From: Paracoccaceae bacterium
GTDB taxonomy: Bacteria; Pseudomonadota; Alphaproteobacteria; Rhodobacterales; Rhodobacteraceae
Direction of reading: 5' to 3'
DNA: 46,814 nucleotides
Assembly: GCA_026707935.1 (NCBI GenBank)
Contig: JAPOVX010000328.1
Coordinates: forward strand, 257 to 47,070
The notes under the pieces were generated by a model that was given only the letters and a program-made list of their open reading frames with translations, made no database searches and was not told the origin of the DNA. The position numbers and the translations under genes were made by a program. Below, piece by piece: positions 19,043 to 27,170 of the stretch. The number at the start of each line of letters is the position of its first letter. The first letter of the stretch is position 1.

Positions 19043-19642
19043 TCAAACGCCTTTGCCGGCGCCTGGGTTTACCTCGGGCCAGAGGGCGCCGAGCGGGAAG
19101 GTGATGGCGTCGAAGGGAGGAAGCGAAACCGGCGCGTCATCGACGAGCGTCGCCAGAAGCAGCCAGTGACCGTCGCGCAACTCGAAGGCCTCGAGCGTCC
19201 GTGCATCGGGATCGACGAACCAGAGATGGCGGACGCCCTCGCGGGCATAGAGATCCCGCTTCTCGCCCTGGTCCAGCCGCCGCGTGGATGGCGAGAGCAC
19301 CTCGCAGACCCAGTCCGGCGCAACCGCGAAAAAGGCTGCGTCGGGATACGTGGGCATCGTCTCGCGCCGCCAGCCGGCGAGGTCCGGGACCACGATGTCG
19401 TCGCCCAGGTGAAGTTCGGGCTCGAAAACGATCCACCAGCCGCCGGGACCGCCAGCCCCGGGATTGAATGGGCCATCGAGACGGCCACCGAGACGCGAAC
19501 TCGCCCAGGCGTGGCGGGCTGCCGGCCTCGGATGGGTATGGAGGGTCCCGGCAATCACCTCGGCGACCCTGTGGGGCGGAGCGTCGAGCACGTCCAGGTA
19601 GGTGGCCCGGCGGGTCTCCTTGCGTTCGGTCCGGGTGGTCAT
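19043..19642 (-). CDS. Uma2-family (DUF820) endonuclease-like protein
   Basis: A 199-residue protein of the Uma2/DUF820 group, which has a PD-(D/E)XK nuclease fold and is abundant in cyanobacteria and mobile DNA. Motifs seen are FEPELHLGDDIVVPDLAGWR (with the PD pair), WVCEVLSPSTRRLDQGEKR with the E-x-K-like arrangement, and REGVRHLWFVDP. ATG 19642 has a G-rich ribosome site (AAGGGGGGA) upstream and the frame contains no damage. GC appears higher than in neighbouring genes. It starts 22 bases after one integrase remnant and ends about 330 bases before another, which suggests arrival as cargo. Cellular function of this family is not established. Confidence 0.85.
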   Translation of the reverse strand: MTTRTERKETRRATYLDVLDAPPHRVAEVIAGTLHTHPRPAARHAWASSRLGGRLDGPFNPGAGGPGGWWIVFEPELHLGDDIVVPDLAGWRRETMPTYPDAAFFAVAPDWVCEVLSPSTRRLDQGEKRDLYAREGVRHLWFVDPDARTLEAFELRDGHWLLLATLVDDAPVSLPPFDAITFPLGALWPEVNPGAGKGV

Positions 19643-19664
19643 GGCCTTCGGTCCCCCCTTGCCT

Positions 19665-19832
19665 CTAGATACCGATCCTCTCGGTTTCGTCCAGCGAGAT
19701 TGTCTCGGCGCGGCGGCCATGGAGGCATGTCGTCTCCGCCTTCGCGTGACCGGCGGGATACTGGGCAACCGCCACCCGCATGCCGGGATTTTCCAGGTAG
19801 GCTGTGATTCCAATGGAACGGAAGGAGCGGGC
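19665..19832 (-). pseudogene. C-terminal remnant of a tyrosine recombinase (copy 2)
   Basis: About 55 codons read ARSFRSIGITAYLENPG, then AQYPAGHAKAETT and GRRAETISLDETERIGI before a stop. This matches the C-terminal catalytic region of phage-type tyrosine recombinases: box II should read HxFR and is RSFR (His lost, Arg kept), the GHA box III His is kept, and the catalytic Tyr of LYDRR is His (LHGRR). The catalytic domain before this and the N-terminal domain are not recognisable. The copy is thus dead. It ends 22 bases before the Uma2 start, on the same strand. Confidence 0.65.
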
Positions 19833-20193
19833 ACGGGGTTCAGAACCGTCATCCGACGGAGCAATGCGGCACCGCCCGCAGCACGACGCAACGATGCCAA
19901 AAAACGCATCGGGCCACCGGAACTTCACGCTTCCGGAGAACCGGTATCATCTGGTTCCCGCCTCTTGATGAATTTGCACCGCGCATTCGACGTTTCGGGC
20001 AAATGTAGAATTGAAGCTGTTTCCTTTCCGGACCCTTGATCGCGCATCCATGCGCAAAGCGGAAGACCCGGGCAGGAATTCCTGGACTCGGCAGGCAGCG
20101 CGCCCGGATTCTTGGCTTGAATCCGGGACATGACTCATATCACAAGGCGGCCTATGCGAATCCACCGGAGTTCATATTGCGAGACACGAAACA
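19833..20193. other. Intergenic region without a recognised gene
   Basis: About 360 bases between the second integrase remnant and the aldolase gene. Nothing coding was recognised; it should contain the promoter for the plus-strand aldolase operon and may hold the eroded front of the integrase. Confidence 0.4.
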
Positions 20194-21009
20194 ATGAAGC
20201 CTAACTTGCTCAAGCGATCTTGGTCGGACGGCGTTTCCACCGTTAATGGCTGGTTATCGATCGGAAATGCATTCACGGCCGAAATCATGGCCGAACAGGG
20301 TTATGACAGCCTGACAATCGACGTACAGCACGGATTCCTCGATTACGCGGACGCCAGGGGCATGCTGCAGGCGATCCGCGCCAGCCAGAAGACGCCATTA
20401 GTACGGGTTCCCTGGCTGGAGCCGGGAATAATCATGAAATGCCTCGATGCTGGCGTCCACGGCGTGATTTGTCCGATGATCAACACGCCAGAACAGGCGG
20501 CCGCTCTCGTGGACGCGATGCGCTATCCGCCTCTCGGCAACCGGAGCTTCGGTCCGACCCGGGCCAACGTCTCCGCAGGGCCAGGATACTTTGACGGAGC
20601 CAACGAGAACATCCTGGCAATTGCGATGATCGAAACCGACGAGGGCGTTCGAAACGTCGAGGCGATCGCGAGGGTTCCGGGAATTGATGCCCTGTATATC
20701 GGACCGGGTGATCTCGCCCTCGGTATTTCACGTGGTCGGCTGCGACCCGGGCTCGATCGCGAGGAAAAGGAAGCCCGTGACGCAATCGACCGAATCCGCG
20801 AAACAGCCAGTGCCGCCGGAATTTTTTCGGGCATTCACTGTGGAGCTCCGGAATATGCGGCGCAGGCCATAGATTGGGGGTTCGACATGGTCACCATTTC
20901 CAGCGACGTCAGGCTGCTGGTCGCGGCGGCGGCGGAGAGCCTCGGCAGGTTCCAGGGGCTCACCGGTCGAATCCGAACGGGGGAGCAAGACGACGGTGGG
21001 GGTTACTGA
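20194..21009 (+). CDS. HpcH/HpaI-family aldolase
   Basis: A 271-residue class II pyruvate aldolase-like TIM barrel. Family segments are GWLSIGNAFTAEIMAEQGYD, LTIDVQHGFLDY with the catalytic base region, VRVPWLEPGIIMKCLDAG, GVICPMINTPEQA, a metal-ligand Glu in AMIETDEGVRN and YIGPGDLALGIS. Such enzymes cleave 2-keto-3-deoxy acids or 4-hydroxy-2-oxo acids to pyruvate and an aldehyde. The stop overlaps the following dehydrogenase start by one base (TGATG). It heads a three-gene plus-strand operon. Substrate is unknown; the surrounding inositol genes suggest sugar-acid or polyol breakdown. Confidence 0.87.
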   Translation: MKPNLLKRSWSDGVSTVNGWLSIGNAFTAEIMAEQGYDSLTIDVQHGFLDYADARGMLQAIRASQKTPLVRVPWLEPGIIMKCLDAGVHGVICPMINTPEQAAALVDAMRYPPLGNRSFGPTRANVSAGPGYFDGANENILAIAMIETDEGVRNVEAIARVPGIDALYIGPGDLALGISRGRLRPGLDREEKEARDAIDRIRETASAAGIFSGIHCGAPEYAAQAIDWGFDMVTISSDVRLLVAAAAESLGRFQGLTGRIRTGEQDDGGGY

Positions 21010-21956
21010 TGCCACATGTTGTGGTCGCCGGTCCTATTCATCCCGCAGGGATCGAAATTCTCGAGGCTGCTCCGGACACCAGTTTCATCCATGAAACCAG
21101 CCGAGACCCGGCTGCATACACCGCCCACATCGACGAGGCGGACGGGCTGGTACTGCGCACTCAGGCCTTGACCCGGAACATCGTCGACATGGCTCTCCGG
21201 CTGAAAGTCGTATCGCGATACGGGGTCGGGTATGATGCCGTGGATGTCGCGGCGCTGAACGAACGGGGCATTGCGCTGACGGTCGTTGGTGACGTCAACT
21301 CGGCCACCGTTGCCGAACACACGATCATGCTGATGCTCGCCGCGTCGCGCCGCCTGTTCAAGAGCGCCACGCGGCTTCGAGAGGGTGACTGGCTTCACCG
21401 GGACGAACTCGAGTCGCGGGAATTGTGCGGAAAGAACCTGTTGATCATTGGCTTCGGCCGAATCGGCCGGCGGGTCGCGCGCATTGCCGCCGCACTCGAG
21501 ATGTCGGTTTTCGCTTACGACCCATTCATCGCCGCCGACCAGTTCGAATGTGCGAACCGGATTTCGAGGCTTGACGATGCCCTTCGGATGGCGGACGTGA
21601 TTTCGCTCCACATTCCGGCAACGGATTCCCAACTGCTTGATTCCTCGGCGTTTCGTCACATGAAACCGGGTGTTGTCATTGTCAATGCGGCCAGGGGTAG
21701 CCTCATCGACGAGACGGCCCTGCTGACTGCGGTAAATGCAGGGCGGGTTGGCGCAGTCGGGACCGACGTATTTGCTGAAGAACCTCCGCCTTCCGATCAC
21801 CCGTTCCTTTCCCATCACTCGATCATTGCCACCCCGCATTCTGCCGGGCTGACCGAGGAGTGCGCCCGGCGGATGGCCAGAAAGGCAGTCCAGAATGTCC
21901 TGGACTACTTTGAGGAAACGCTCGATCCTTCCCTGATCGTCAGTGGCGCTACGTGA
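21009..21956 (+). CDS. D-isomer-specific 2-hydroxyacid dehydrogenase
   Basis: A 315-residue protein of the phosphoglycerate-dehydrogenase-like group. The NAD loop is GFGRIGRRVARIA, the substrate-site Arg lies in NAARGSLIDETAL, the catalytic Glu in VGTDVFAEEPP and the His in TPHSAGLTEE. The N-terminal segment VVSRYGVGYDAVDV is also typical. ATG 21009 overlaps the aldolase stop by one base, and the same TGATG junction joins it to the next gene, so three proteins are made together. It probably reduces or oxidises a 2-keto/2-hydroxy acid connected to the aldolase product; not serA itself on size, since no ACT domain is present. Confidence 0.87.
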   Translation: MPHVVVAGPIHPAGIEILEAAPDTSFIHETSRDPAAYTAHIDEADGLVLRTQALTRNIVDMALRLKVVSRYGVGYDAVDVAALNERGIALTVVGDVNSATVAEHTIMLMLAASRRLFKSATRLREGDWLHRDELESRELCGKNLLIIGFGRIGRRVARIAAALEMSVFAYDPFIAADQFECANRISRLDDALRMADVISLHIPATDSQLLDSSAFRHMKPGVVIVNAARGSLIDETALLTAVNAGRVGAVGTDVFAEEPPPSDHPFLSHHSIIATPHSAGLTEECARRMARKAVQNVLDYFEETLDPSLIVSGAT

Positions 21957-23071
21957 TGGCCGTCACGACGCTCCGGGTCGGATTGATCGGCGCGGGATTC
22001 ATGGGGCGTACGCATGTTCTCGGCTACGCGCTGGCAAACCGCGCATTTGCCGACGTCGCACGGCTTCAACTCGCCGCAATTGCCGAGATTTCGGCCGAAA
22101 AAGCCGCCGCAGCCGGACGCGAGTTCGGGATTCCGCGTACCACCGGTCACTGGCGTGAACTGGTGGAGGATCCCGGGATCGACGTTGTCGACATCTCGGT
22201 ACCGACGTCCTTGCACATGGAAATCGCGTTGGCATCGGTTCGTGCGGGAAAACACGTCTATTGCGAGAAACCGCTGACGCCGTCGGTACAAGGCGCGCTT
22301 GAGGTGACGGAAGCGGCTGAGTCGGCCGGGCTGAAGACGCAGGTCGGATTCAACTACCTTGCGAACCCGATGCTGGAAGTCGCCCGTGACCTGGTCGCCG
22401 CCGGAGACCTGGGGGACATCTACAGCTACCGTGGCATCCATGCAGAGGATTACATGTCCGATCCGAATGGTCCTCTGACATTTCGTCACGATCCTCGGGG
22501 AGGGGGGGCACTTGCAGACATCGGTAGTCATGCGCTTGCGACGGCTGAATTCCTGCTTGGCCCGATCACGGAAGTTCTGGGCGACAGCGCAACCCTGGTC
22601 GGGCATCGCCTGGACACGGATGGCAAACGCCGCCGTGTCCAGGTCGACGACATATCGCGGGCATTCTTGCGGTTTTCGTCGGGCGTTAGTGGTTCGATCG
22701 AGGCCAACTGGTGCGCAACTGGCCGCAAGATGCAGCATGATTTCGAGATCTACGGCTCGAGAGGCGCGCTCCTGTTCAGCCAGGAAAGGTTGAACGAGTT
22801 GCACCTGTACGAATCGACAGGCCCGACCGGATTGCGCGGTTTCAGGAAAATCGAGTGTGGACCGGAGCACAAGCCATATGACCGATTCTGCACTGCGCCC
22901 GGACACCAGATCGGCTTCAACGAATTGAAGGCAATCGAGATCGGAAGATTTGCAGCCGCCATCGTTGGTGGGGGGATCGAACCGTTCGGGTTTCGTCAAG
23001 GGTATCGGGTCCAATGCCTGGTCGAATCAATTCGCGATTCGTCAAGGACAGGACACTGGACCAAGGTCTGA
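21956..23071 (+). CDS. Gfo/Idh/MocA-family oxidoreductase
   Basis: A 371-residue NAD(P)-dependent sugar oxidoreductase. The cofactor loop is GLIGAGFMGRTHV, the diagnostic motif EKPL is in HVYCEKPLTPS, and the second-domain active-site region reads GGGALADIGSHALATAEFLL, with the D...H pair. ATG 21956 overlaps the preceding stop by one base; GTG 21953 is an alternative. The family includes inositol 2-dehydrogenase and many sugar dehydrogenases. With iolE, iolB, iolI and an inositol transporter nearby, an inositol or inosose substrate is plausible, but its N terminus is not that of typical IolG. Confidence 0.87.
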   Translation: MAVTTLRVGLIGAGFMGRTHVLGYALANRAFADVARLQLAAIAEISAEKAAAAGREFGIPRTTGHWRELVEDPGIDVVDISVPTSLHMEIALASVRAGKHVYCEKPLTPSVQGALEVTEAAESAGLKTQVGFNYLANPMLEVARDLVAAGDLGDIYSYRGIHAEDYMSDPNGPLTFRHDPRGGGALADIGSHALATAEFLLGPITEVLGDSATLVGHRLDTDGKRRRVQVDDISRAFLRFSSGVSGSIEANWCATGRKMQHDFEIYGSRGALLFSQERLNELHLYESTGPTGLRGFRKIECGPEHKPYDRFCTAPGHQIGFNELKAIEIGRFAAAIVGGGIEPFGFRQGYRVQCLVESIRDSSRTGHWTKV

Positions 23072-23589
23072 CGTGGCGGCGTATTCGGGTGCAGGTCTGC
23101 CGCCATCAGTTGGCAGCCATGCCGGTTCATCGTGACCGCGACGGTTCGTGCCTGGACCATGGACGTGCCCCGTCGATGCTTTTTCTGGTACGTACTTTCA
23201 GCCTGATCCGTGGTTGGCAGGGCAGGCTGCGCCATGTGTCGGCTTGGTCCGGTTCACAAGGCAGGACTTTGAACAAGGCGAGCAGAGAGAAGGCCCCCGG
23301 TCCCGGTAACTCGACGAAACACCGGGCAGGTGTGTTCCTCCGGGGGCGCGTCACGGCATGTGAATGAACAGTTCAACGACGACACTTGGGGCGGCTTCGT
23401 TCTGGTGGGACGATGCCGGTGATTCCCGGTCACCGGAAGAGGCTCGACGGCCGGGCGCAATTCACGGTGTCTTCACTGCCGGAGGGCTGACCGGTCTCGC
23501 CATCGCGCCGACGCCTCGACGAGGCGCAGCGGTCCTGACCGTTCGCCCTGGCCGTCGGCACGCCAACCGATTCCCGCATGACAATGAAT
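23072..23589. other. Intergenic region without a recognised gene
   Basis: About 520 bases between the oxidoreductase stop and tRNA-Ala(GGC). Several overlapping frames of 70-120 codons occur on both strands, but none has a recognisable motif, ribosome site or consistent codon pattern. No partial tRNA copy that would mark an integration site was found by eye. Confidence 0.4.
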
Positions 23590-23665
<76 letters not shown>

Positions 23666-23924
23666 ACGAGAATAAGGTACCATTCGAAACACGGTTGGTA
23701 CAAGGCAAAATCCGGAACCTTGTCGGCAAGTGCTGAAAGACGCTTCACCAATCGATGGTTGGGCTCGGTGAGCGCGACGCCATGCGCATTCCTCGCCCGG
23801 TCCGGTCGACGCGATGGTAATGCCAAAGCGTTCTTTCTGCCCCTTTACCTCGTCACGTCGGCATTTCCGGCATGTCTACCTGTGACCCGGAAGCGTTCCG
23901 GCGGACCACGCTTACGACTGACGC

Positions 23925-24731
23925 TCACGCGTCGCGTTCGGCAATCCACGTGACCTCCGGCGCAAGAACGAAGCGCCATTTTCTTAACGGCCCGGCCATG
24001 ACGTTGAGATAGTACATTTCGAACCCATAGGGTGCGGCGCAGGGGTGGTGTCCGCGTGGGACCAGCACCACGTCGCCATCGGCAACGGCCATCGTCTCGT
24101 CGAGTTGTCGATCGTCCGTGTAGACACGCTGGATGCCGAAGCCCGATGCCGGTTTCAGGCGATGGTAGTAGGTTTCTTCGAGGTAGGTGATTCGGGGATA
24201 GTCATCCTCGTCATGGCGGTGAGACGGATAGGACGACCAATGTCCTGCGGGCGTGAAGACCTCGGTGACAAGAAGGCTGTCGGCATAGTCCTCGTTTTCC
24301 ATGGCGATATTGTTGATCAGGCGCGTATTCGTGCCCCGGCCGCGTTCCGTGAGCGTGATTCCGTCAGGTCCGATCCTCCTCGGCTCATGGCCGCCATTTC
24401 CGGGCGCCGAGCAAACAGCAACGACGCAATCGGATTCGGCTCTTGCTTCCCATGCCGTGCCGTCTGGCAGGTAGAGACCGTGCGGCGGCGTCTTCTCGAA
24501 CACGTCCATCCGGTCTCCCAGGATACCCCAGTCCGTGCCCGCGCCGGAGACGCGGGCCTTGCCTTCGACCATGACCAGTATCACTTCACGGTCATTCGTC
24601 TCTTCCGCTGCAATCTCGCCTTGGCGCAGTCGATGAAGCGAGAAACCGACATACTGCCAGCCCGCGTTCCGGGGCGTCACGTCATGCACCTTCCCGCGGT
24701 CGCTGACGGGACTTCGCAAGAGTTCACCCAT
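23925..24731 (-). CDS. iolB: 5-deoxy-glucuronate isomerase
   Basis: A 268-residue bicupin of the inositol pathway that converts 5-deoxy-glucuronate to 2-deoxy-5-keto-gluconate. The metal-site motif SSYPSHRHDEDDYPRITYLE is characteristic, with EETYYHRL and QRVYTDDRQLDE following, and a second cupin-like stretch around VPRGHHPCAAPYGFEMYYL. ATG 24731 (MGELLRSP) is chosen because it matches the usual IolB beginning and overlaps the stop of the preceding small gene by eight bases; the frame is open further upstream. It is the last gene of the iolI-transporter-iolB operon. Confidence 0.94.
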   Translation of the reverse strand: MGELLRSPVSDRGKVHDVTPRNAGWQYVGFSLHRLRQGEIAAEETNDREVILVMVEGKARVSGAGTDWGILGDRMDVFEKTPPHGLYLPDGTAWEARAESDCVVAVCSAPGNGGHEPRRIGPDGITLTERGRGTNTRLINNIAMENEDYADSLLVTEVFTPAGHWSSYPSHRHDEDDYPRITYLEETYYHRLKPASGFGIQRVYTDDRQLDETMAVADGDVVLVPRGHHPCAAPYGFEMYYLNVMAGPLRKWRFVLAPEVTWIAERDA

Positions 24732-24942
24732 CACGGTCCTCGTAGTTGGCCGGGTCGAAAGCGATGTAGAATTCATAGATGCAATAGACCGAGACCGCTC
24801 CGAACAGGATTGTCCAGAATACGCTCCCCGTCCAGAGTTCGAACAGTGTCCAGCACCCGACAAATGCCGTCGTGACCAAACGCCTCCAGGCTGGTCGGAA
24901 GAACGGATGACGTACGCTGAGGGACTTCCACATCGCTTTCAC
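24724..24942 (-). CDS. Small inner-membrane protein of the inositol operon, function unknown
   Basis: A 72-residue protein with a basic N terminus and two predicted membrane segments (LVTTAFVGCWTLFELWTG and FWTILFGAVSVYCIYEFYIA), ending in an acidic tail DPANYEDRDG. No named family was recognised. It is judged real because its stop lies inside the iolB start region (eight-base overlap) and it continues the strand and order of the operon. Possible jobs, a helper of the transporter or of membrane assembly, are speculation. Confidence 0.6.
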   Translation of the reverse strand: MKAMWKSLSVRHPFFRPAWRRLVTTAFVGCWTLFELWTGSVFWTILFGAVSVYCIYEFYIAFDPANYEDRDG

Positions 24943-25173
24943 CTTCGATTTCTGCGGCCCGGGGTTCGCTCTCGATCATTTGCCGGCCTCGACCCGACGA
25001 TCAGCGCCGGACGTCGGGAAACGCGTCAGGCGACGCGGCGGCGAGCTTCATCGACCGGAATTTCCGGGAACATGTGGATGAAATCCACGGATTGTCTTGG
25101 GCAGGCCAACCAGGCAGTACCGGGCGGCAGCAGACGGAGGACCGACCCGCGTCCGTTTGGAACTGCGTCGTCC

Positions 25174-25983
25174 TCAGGCTGCTTCTGCGTGCCCTGATTG
25201 GGTTCTGGCCCCGGTGATGTAGGACACGACGTCCTCGCCAGTGATGTCTTCGTTCTTGATGTCCAGGTTGGCACAGATACGCCCGCGACGAAACACCACG
25301 ACACGGTCCACAAGATCAAAAACCTGCCGCATGTTGTGGCTGATCAGGATCAGGGGTTCGCCCTGCTCTTTCAGTGTCCGAATGATGTTTTCGACCTGGG
25401 CCGTCTCCTGAACACCCAGTGCCGCGGTCGGCTCATCCATGATTGTCAGTTTCGAATGGAACGTGGCCGTGCGAGCGATCGCCACGCACTGCCGCTGGCC
25501 CCCCGACATGTTGCGGATCGTGTTCTTGATATTCGGGATCTTGACGGCAGTTTTCTTGAGGCCGTCAAGCGTCGCCTGCCGCATTCCCTTGTAATCGAGA
25601 AGCCTGAAAGGACCGAGCCAATCGAGCCTGGTCATTTCCCTGCCGAGAAAGAGATTGTCCGGAACATCGAGATCATCGGCCAACGCCAAAGTCTGGAAAA
25701 CCGTCTCGATTCCGGCCTCTCGGGCTTCGAGCGGGCCCGAGAAGTGGACAGGATGTCCATCGAAGACGATCTCACCCCGGGTTCTCTGTTCCACACCGGT
25801 AATCTGACGCACAAAGGTTGACTTGCCGGCGCCGTTGTCGCCCATGATCCCCACGTGCTCGCCCGCGTGGAGGACGAAGTCTGCTCCTTCGAGTGCATGC
25901 ACACCGCCGTAGTGCTTAGTCAGATCACGGGTTTCGAGGACAATCGAATTGCCTGTGTCGCTCATGACATCGTCTCCCGTCAT
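25174..25983 (-). CDS. iatA: ATP-binding subunit of the inositol-type ABC transporter
   Basis: A single-domain sugar ABC ATPase of up to 269 residues. Walker A is GDNGAGKST, the signature NMSGGQRQCVAIARTA and Walker B LTIMDEPTAALG, with the switch His in LISHNMRQV. Most sugar ATPases of this class (RbsA, XylG) have two nucleotide domains; the single-domain form is known from fructose-type FrcA relatives. Start ATG 25983 overlaps the permease stop as ATGA; ATG 25965 is the alternative. Naming follows the inositol transporter of Caulobacter and rests on the adjoining iolI and iolB genes, not on the ATPase itself. Confidence 0.82.
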   Translation of the reverse strand: MTGDDVMSDTGNSIVLETRDLTKHYGGVHALEGADFVLHAGEHVGIMGDNGAGKSTFVRQITGVEQRTRGEIVFDGHPVHFSGPLEAREAGIETVFQTLALADDLDVPDNLFLGREMTRLDWLGPFRLLDYKGMRQATLDGLKKTAVKIPNIKNTIRNMSGGQRQCVAIARTATFHSKLTIMDEPTAALGVQETAQVENIIRTLKEQGEPLILISHNMRQVFDLVDRVVVFRRGRICANLDIKNEDITGEDVVSYITGARTQSGHAEAA

Positions 25984-27062
25984 GCTCTCGCCGCTGCGCG
26001 CTGTTGCCGCAACTGGTCAAGAACGACTGCGCTGATGATGATGATCCCCTTGACCATCTCCTGGTAAAAGGCGTCAAGGCGCAAGAACGTGAATCCGGAG
26101 ATGATCACACCAAAAATCATGGCGCCCAGAACTGTGCCTATGATTGATCCGCGGCCGCCAGCCAGGCTGACCCCACCGATGACTGTCATGGCGATTGCAT
26201 CCAGCTCGTACATGATGCCCATTCCGGACTGGGCAGTAAGATTCTTCGAACTCAGCACGATGGCGGCGGTAGCTGCCAGGACGCCCGCGATGGCGTAGAC
26301 CATGACCTTGTGGCGCTGGACCTTGATCCCGGACATTCGCGCGGCATCCTCGTTGGACCCGATGGCATATGTGTGCTTGCCGTAAACCGTATTCCTCAAC
26401 AGGAAGTGGAAAAGGATTGCGAGCGCCACAAAAATCACGACCGGCATCATGCCCGAACCGATGGTTGCGTAGCTTTCCGTCGGGAAGGACACGGGTTCGC
26501 CCTTGGTCCACCACTTCGCGGCACCGCGGGCAAAGACCATCATTCCCAATGTCGCTATGAATGGCGGAATGCGGGTGTAGGCGATCAGGGTGCCGTTGAC
26601 GAGACCCGCGAACAGGCCGATGGTCAGTCCAACGACAATCGGAGCCAGGGCGGGTATGTCATGCGCCCATGAACCGAAAACCGGTTTCGGGTTGGGCAGG
26701 CCGTTGACTTCTGCCACCTGGGCAAAACTCATTGCTATCATTGCCGTGAGGCCTACGACCGATCCGGGAGACAGGTCGATGCCCCCGGAGATGATGACCT
26801 GGGTCGACCCGATGGCAATGATACCGATGATCGACACCTGCAGGATCATGATTTTCAGGCGCGCGACATTGAAAATCCCGAGCGGGCCATCGAAGCGTCC
26901 CTTGGTGTCGAAAAGCAGGCTCTGGCCGACGACAAGCGCACCGAGAATCTCGAAAATGACGATGATGACGATCAATGCGATGAACACACCGATTTCCGGC
27001 GGCCATGCGCGCTTCTTGTGGTCGTATGTTTGCCCCCCGGTTCCGTGGACATTGTCAGCCAT
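25980..27062 (-). CDS. iatP: Permease of the inositol-type ABC transporter
   Basis: A 360-residue inner-membrane protein of the ribose/xylose permease family (BPD_transp_2) with about ten hydrophobic segments. Conserved stretches include IISGGIDLSPGSVVGL, IPPFIATLGMMVFARG, YAIGSNEDAARMSGI and AIAMTVIGGVSLAGGRGS. The 22-residue start is cytosolic and charged. It lies between the binding protein (108-base gap) and the ATPase (four-base overlap). The substrate is taken to be myo-inositol from the operon content. Confidence 0.88.
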   Translation of the reverse strand: MADNVHGTGGQTYDHKKRAWPPEIGVFIALIVIIVIFEILGALVVGQSLLFDTKGRFDGPLGIFNVARLKIMILQVSIIGIIAIGSTQVIISGGIDLSPGSVVGLTAMIAMSFAQVAEVNGLPNPKPVFGSWAHDIPALAPIVVGLTIGLFAGLVNGTLIAYTRIPPFIATLGMMVFARGAAKWWTKGEPVSFPTESYATIGSGMMPVVIFVALAILFHFLLRNTVYGKHTYAIGSNEDAARMSGIKVQRHKVMVYAIAGVLAATAAIVLSSKNLTAQSGMGIMYELDAIAMTVIGGVSLAGGRGSIIGTVLGAMIFGVIISGFTFLRLDAFYQEMVKGIIIISAVVLDQLRQQRAAARA

Positions 27063-27170
27063 GATTCCCCCCGGAAATGTCTTGCGTCAAATTTCCATAT
27101 CGACGGGTTCGGGTCGCCGATCGACAAGGGAGGTGAGCGGTCTTCATCCGCTCACCTCGCCACTCTTGGA

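Noticed and set aside
23666-23924. A gene between tRNA-Ala(GGC) and iolB
   Set aside because: Only a short open frame without start support, and no motif.
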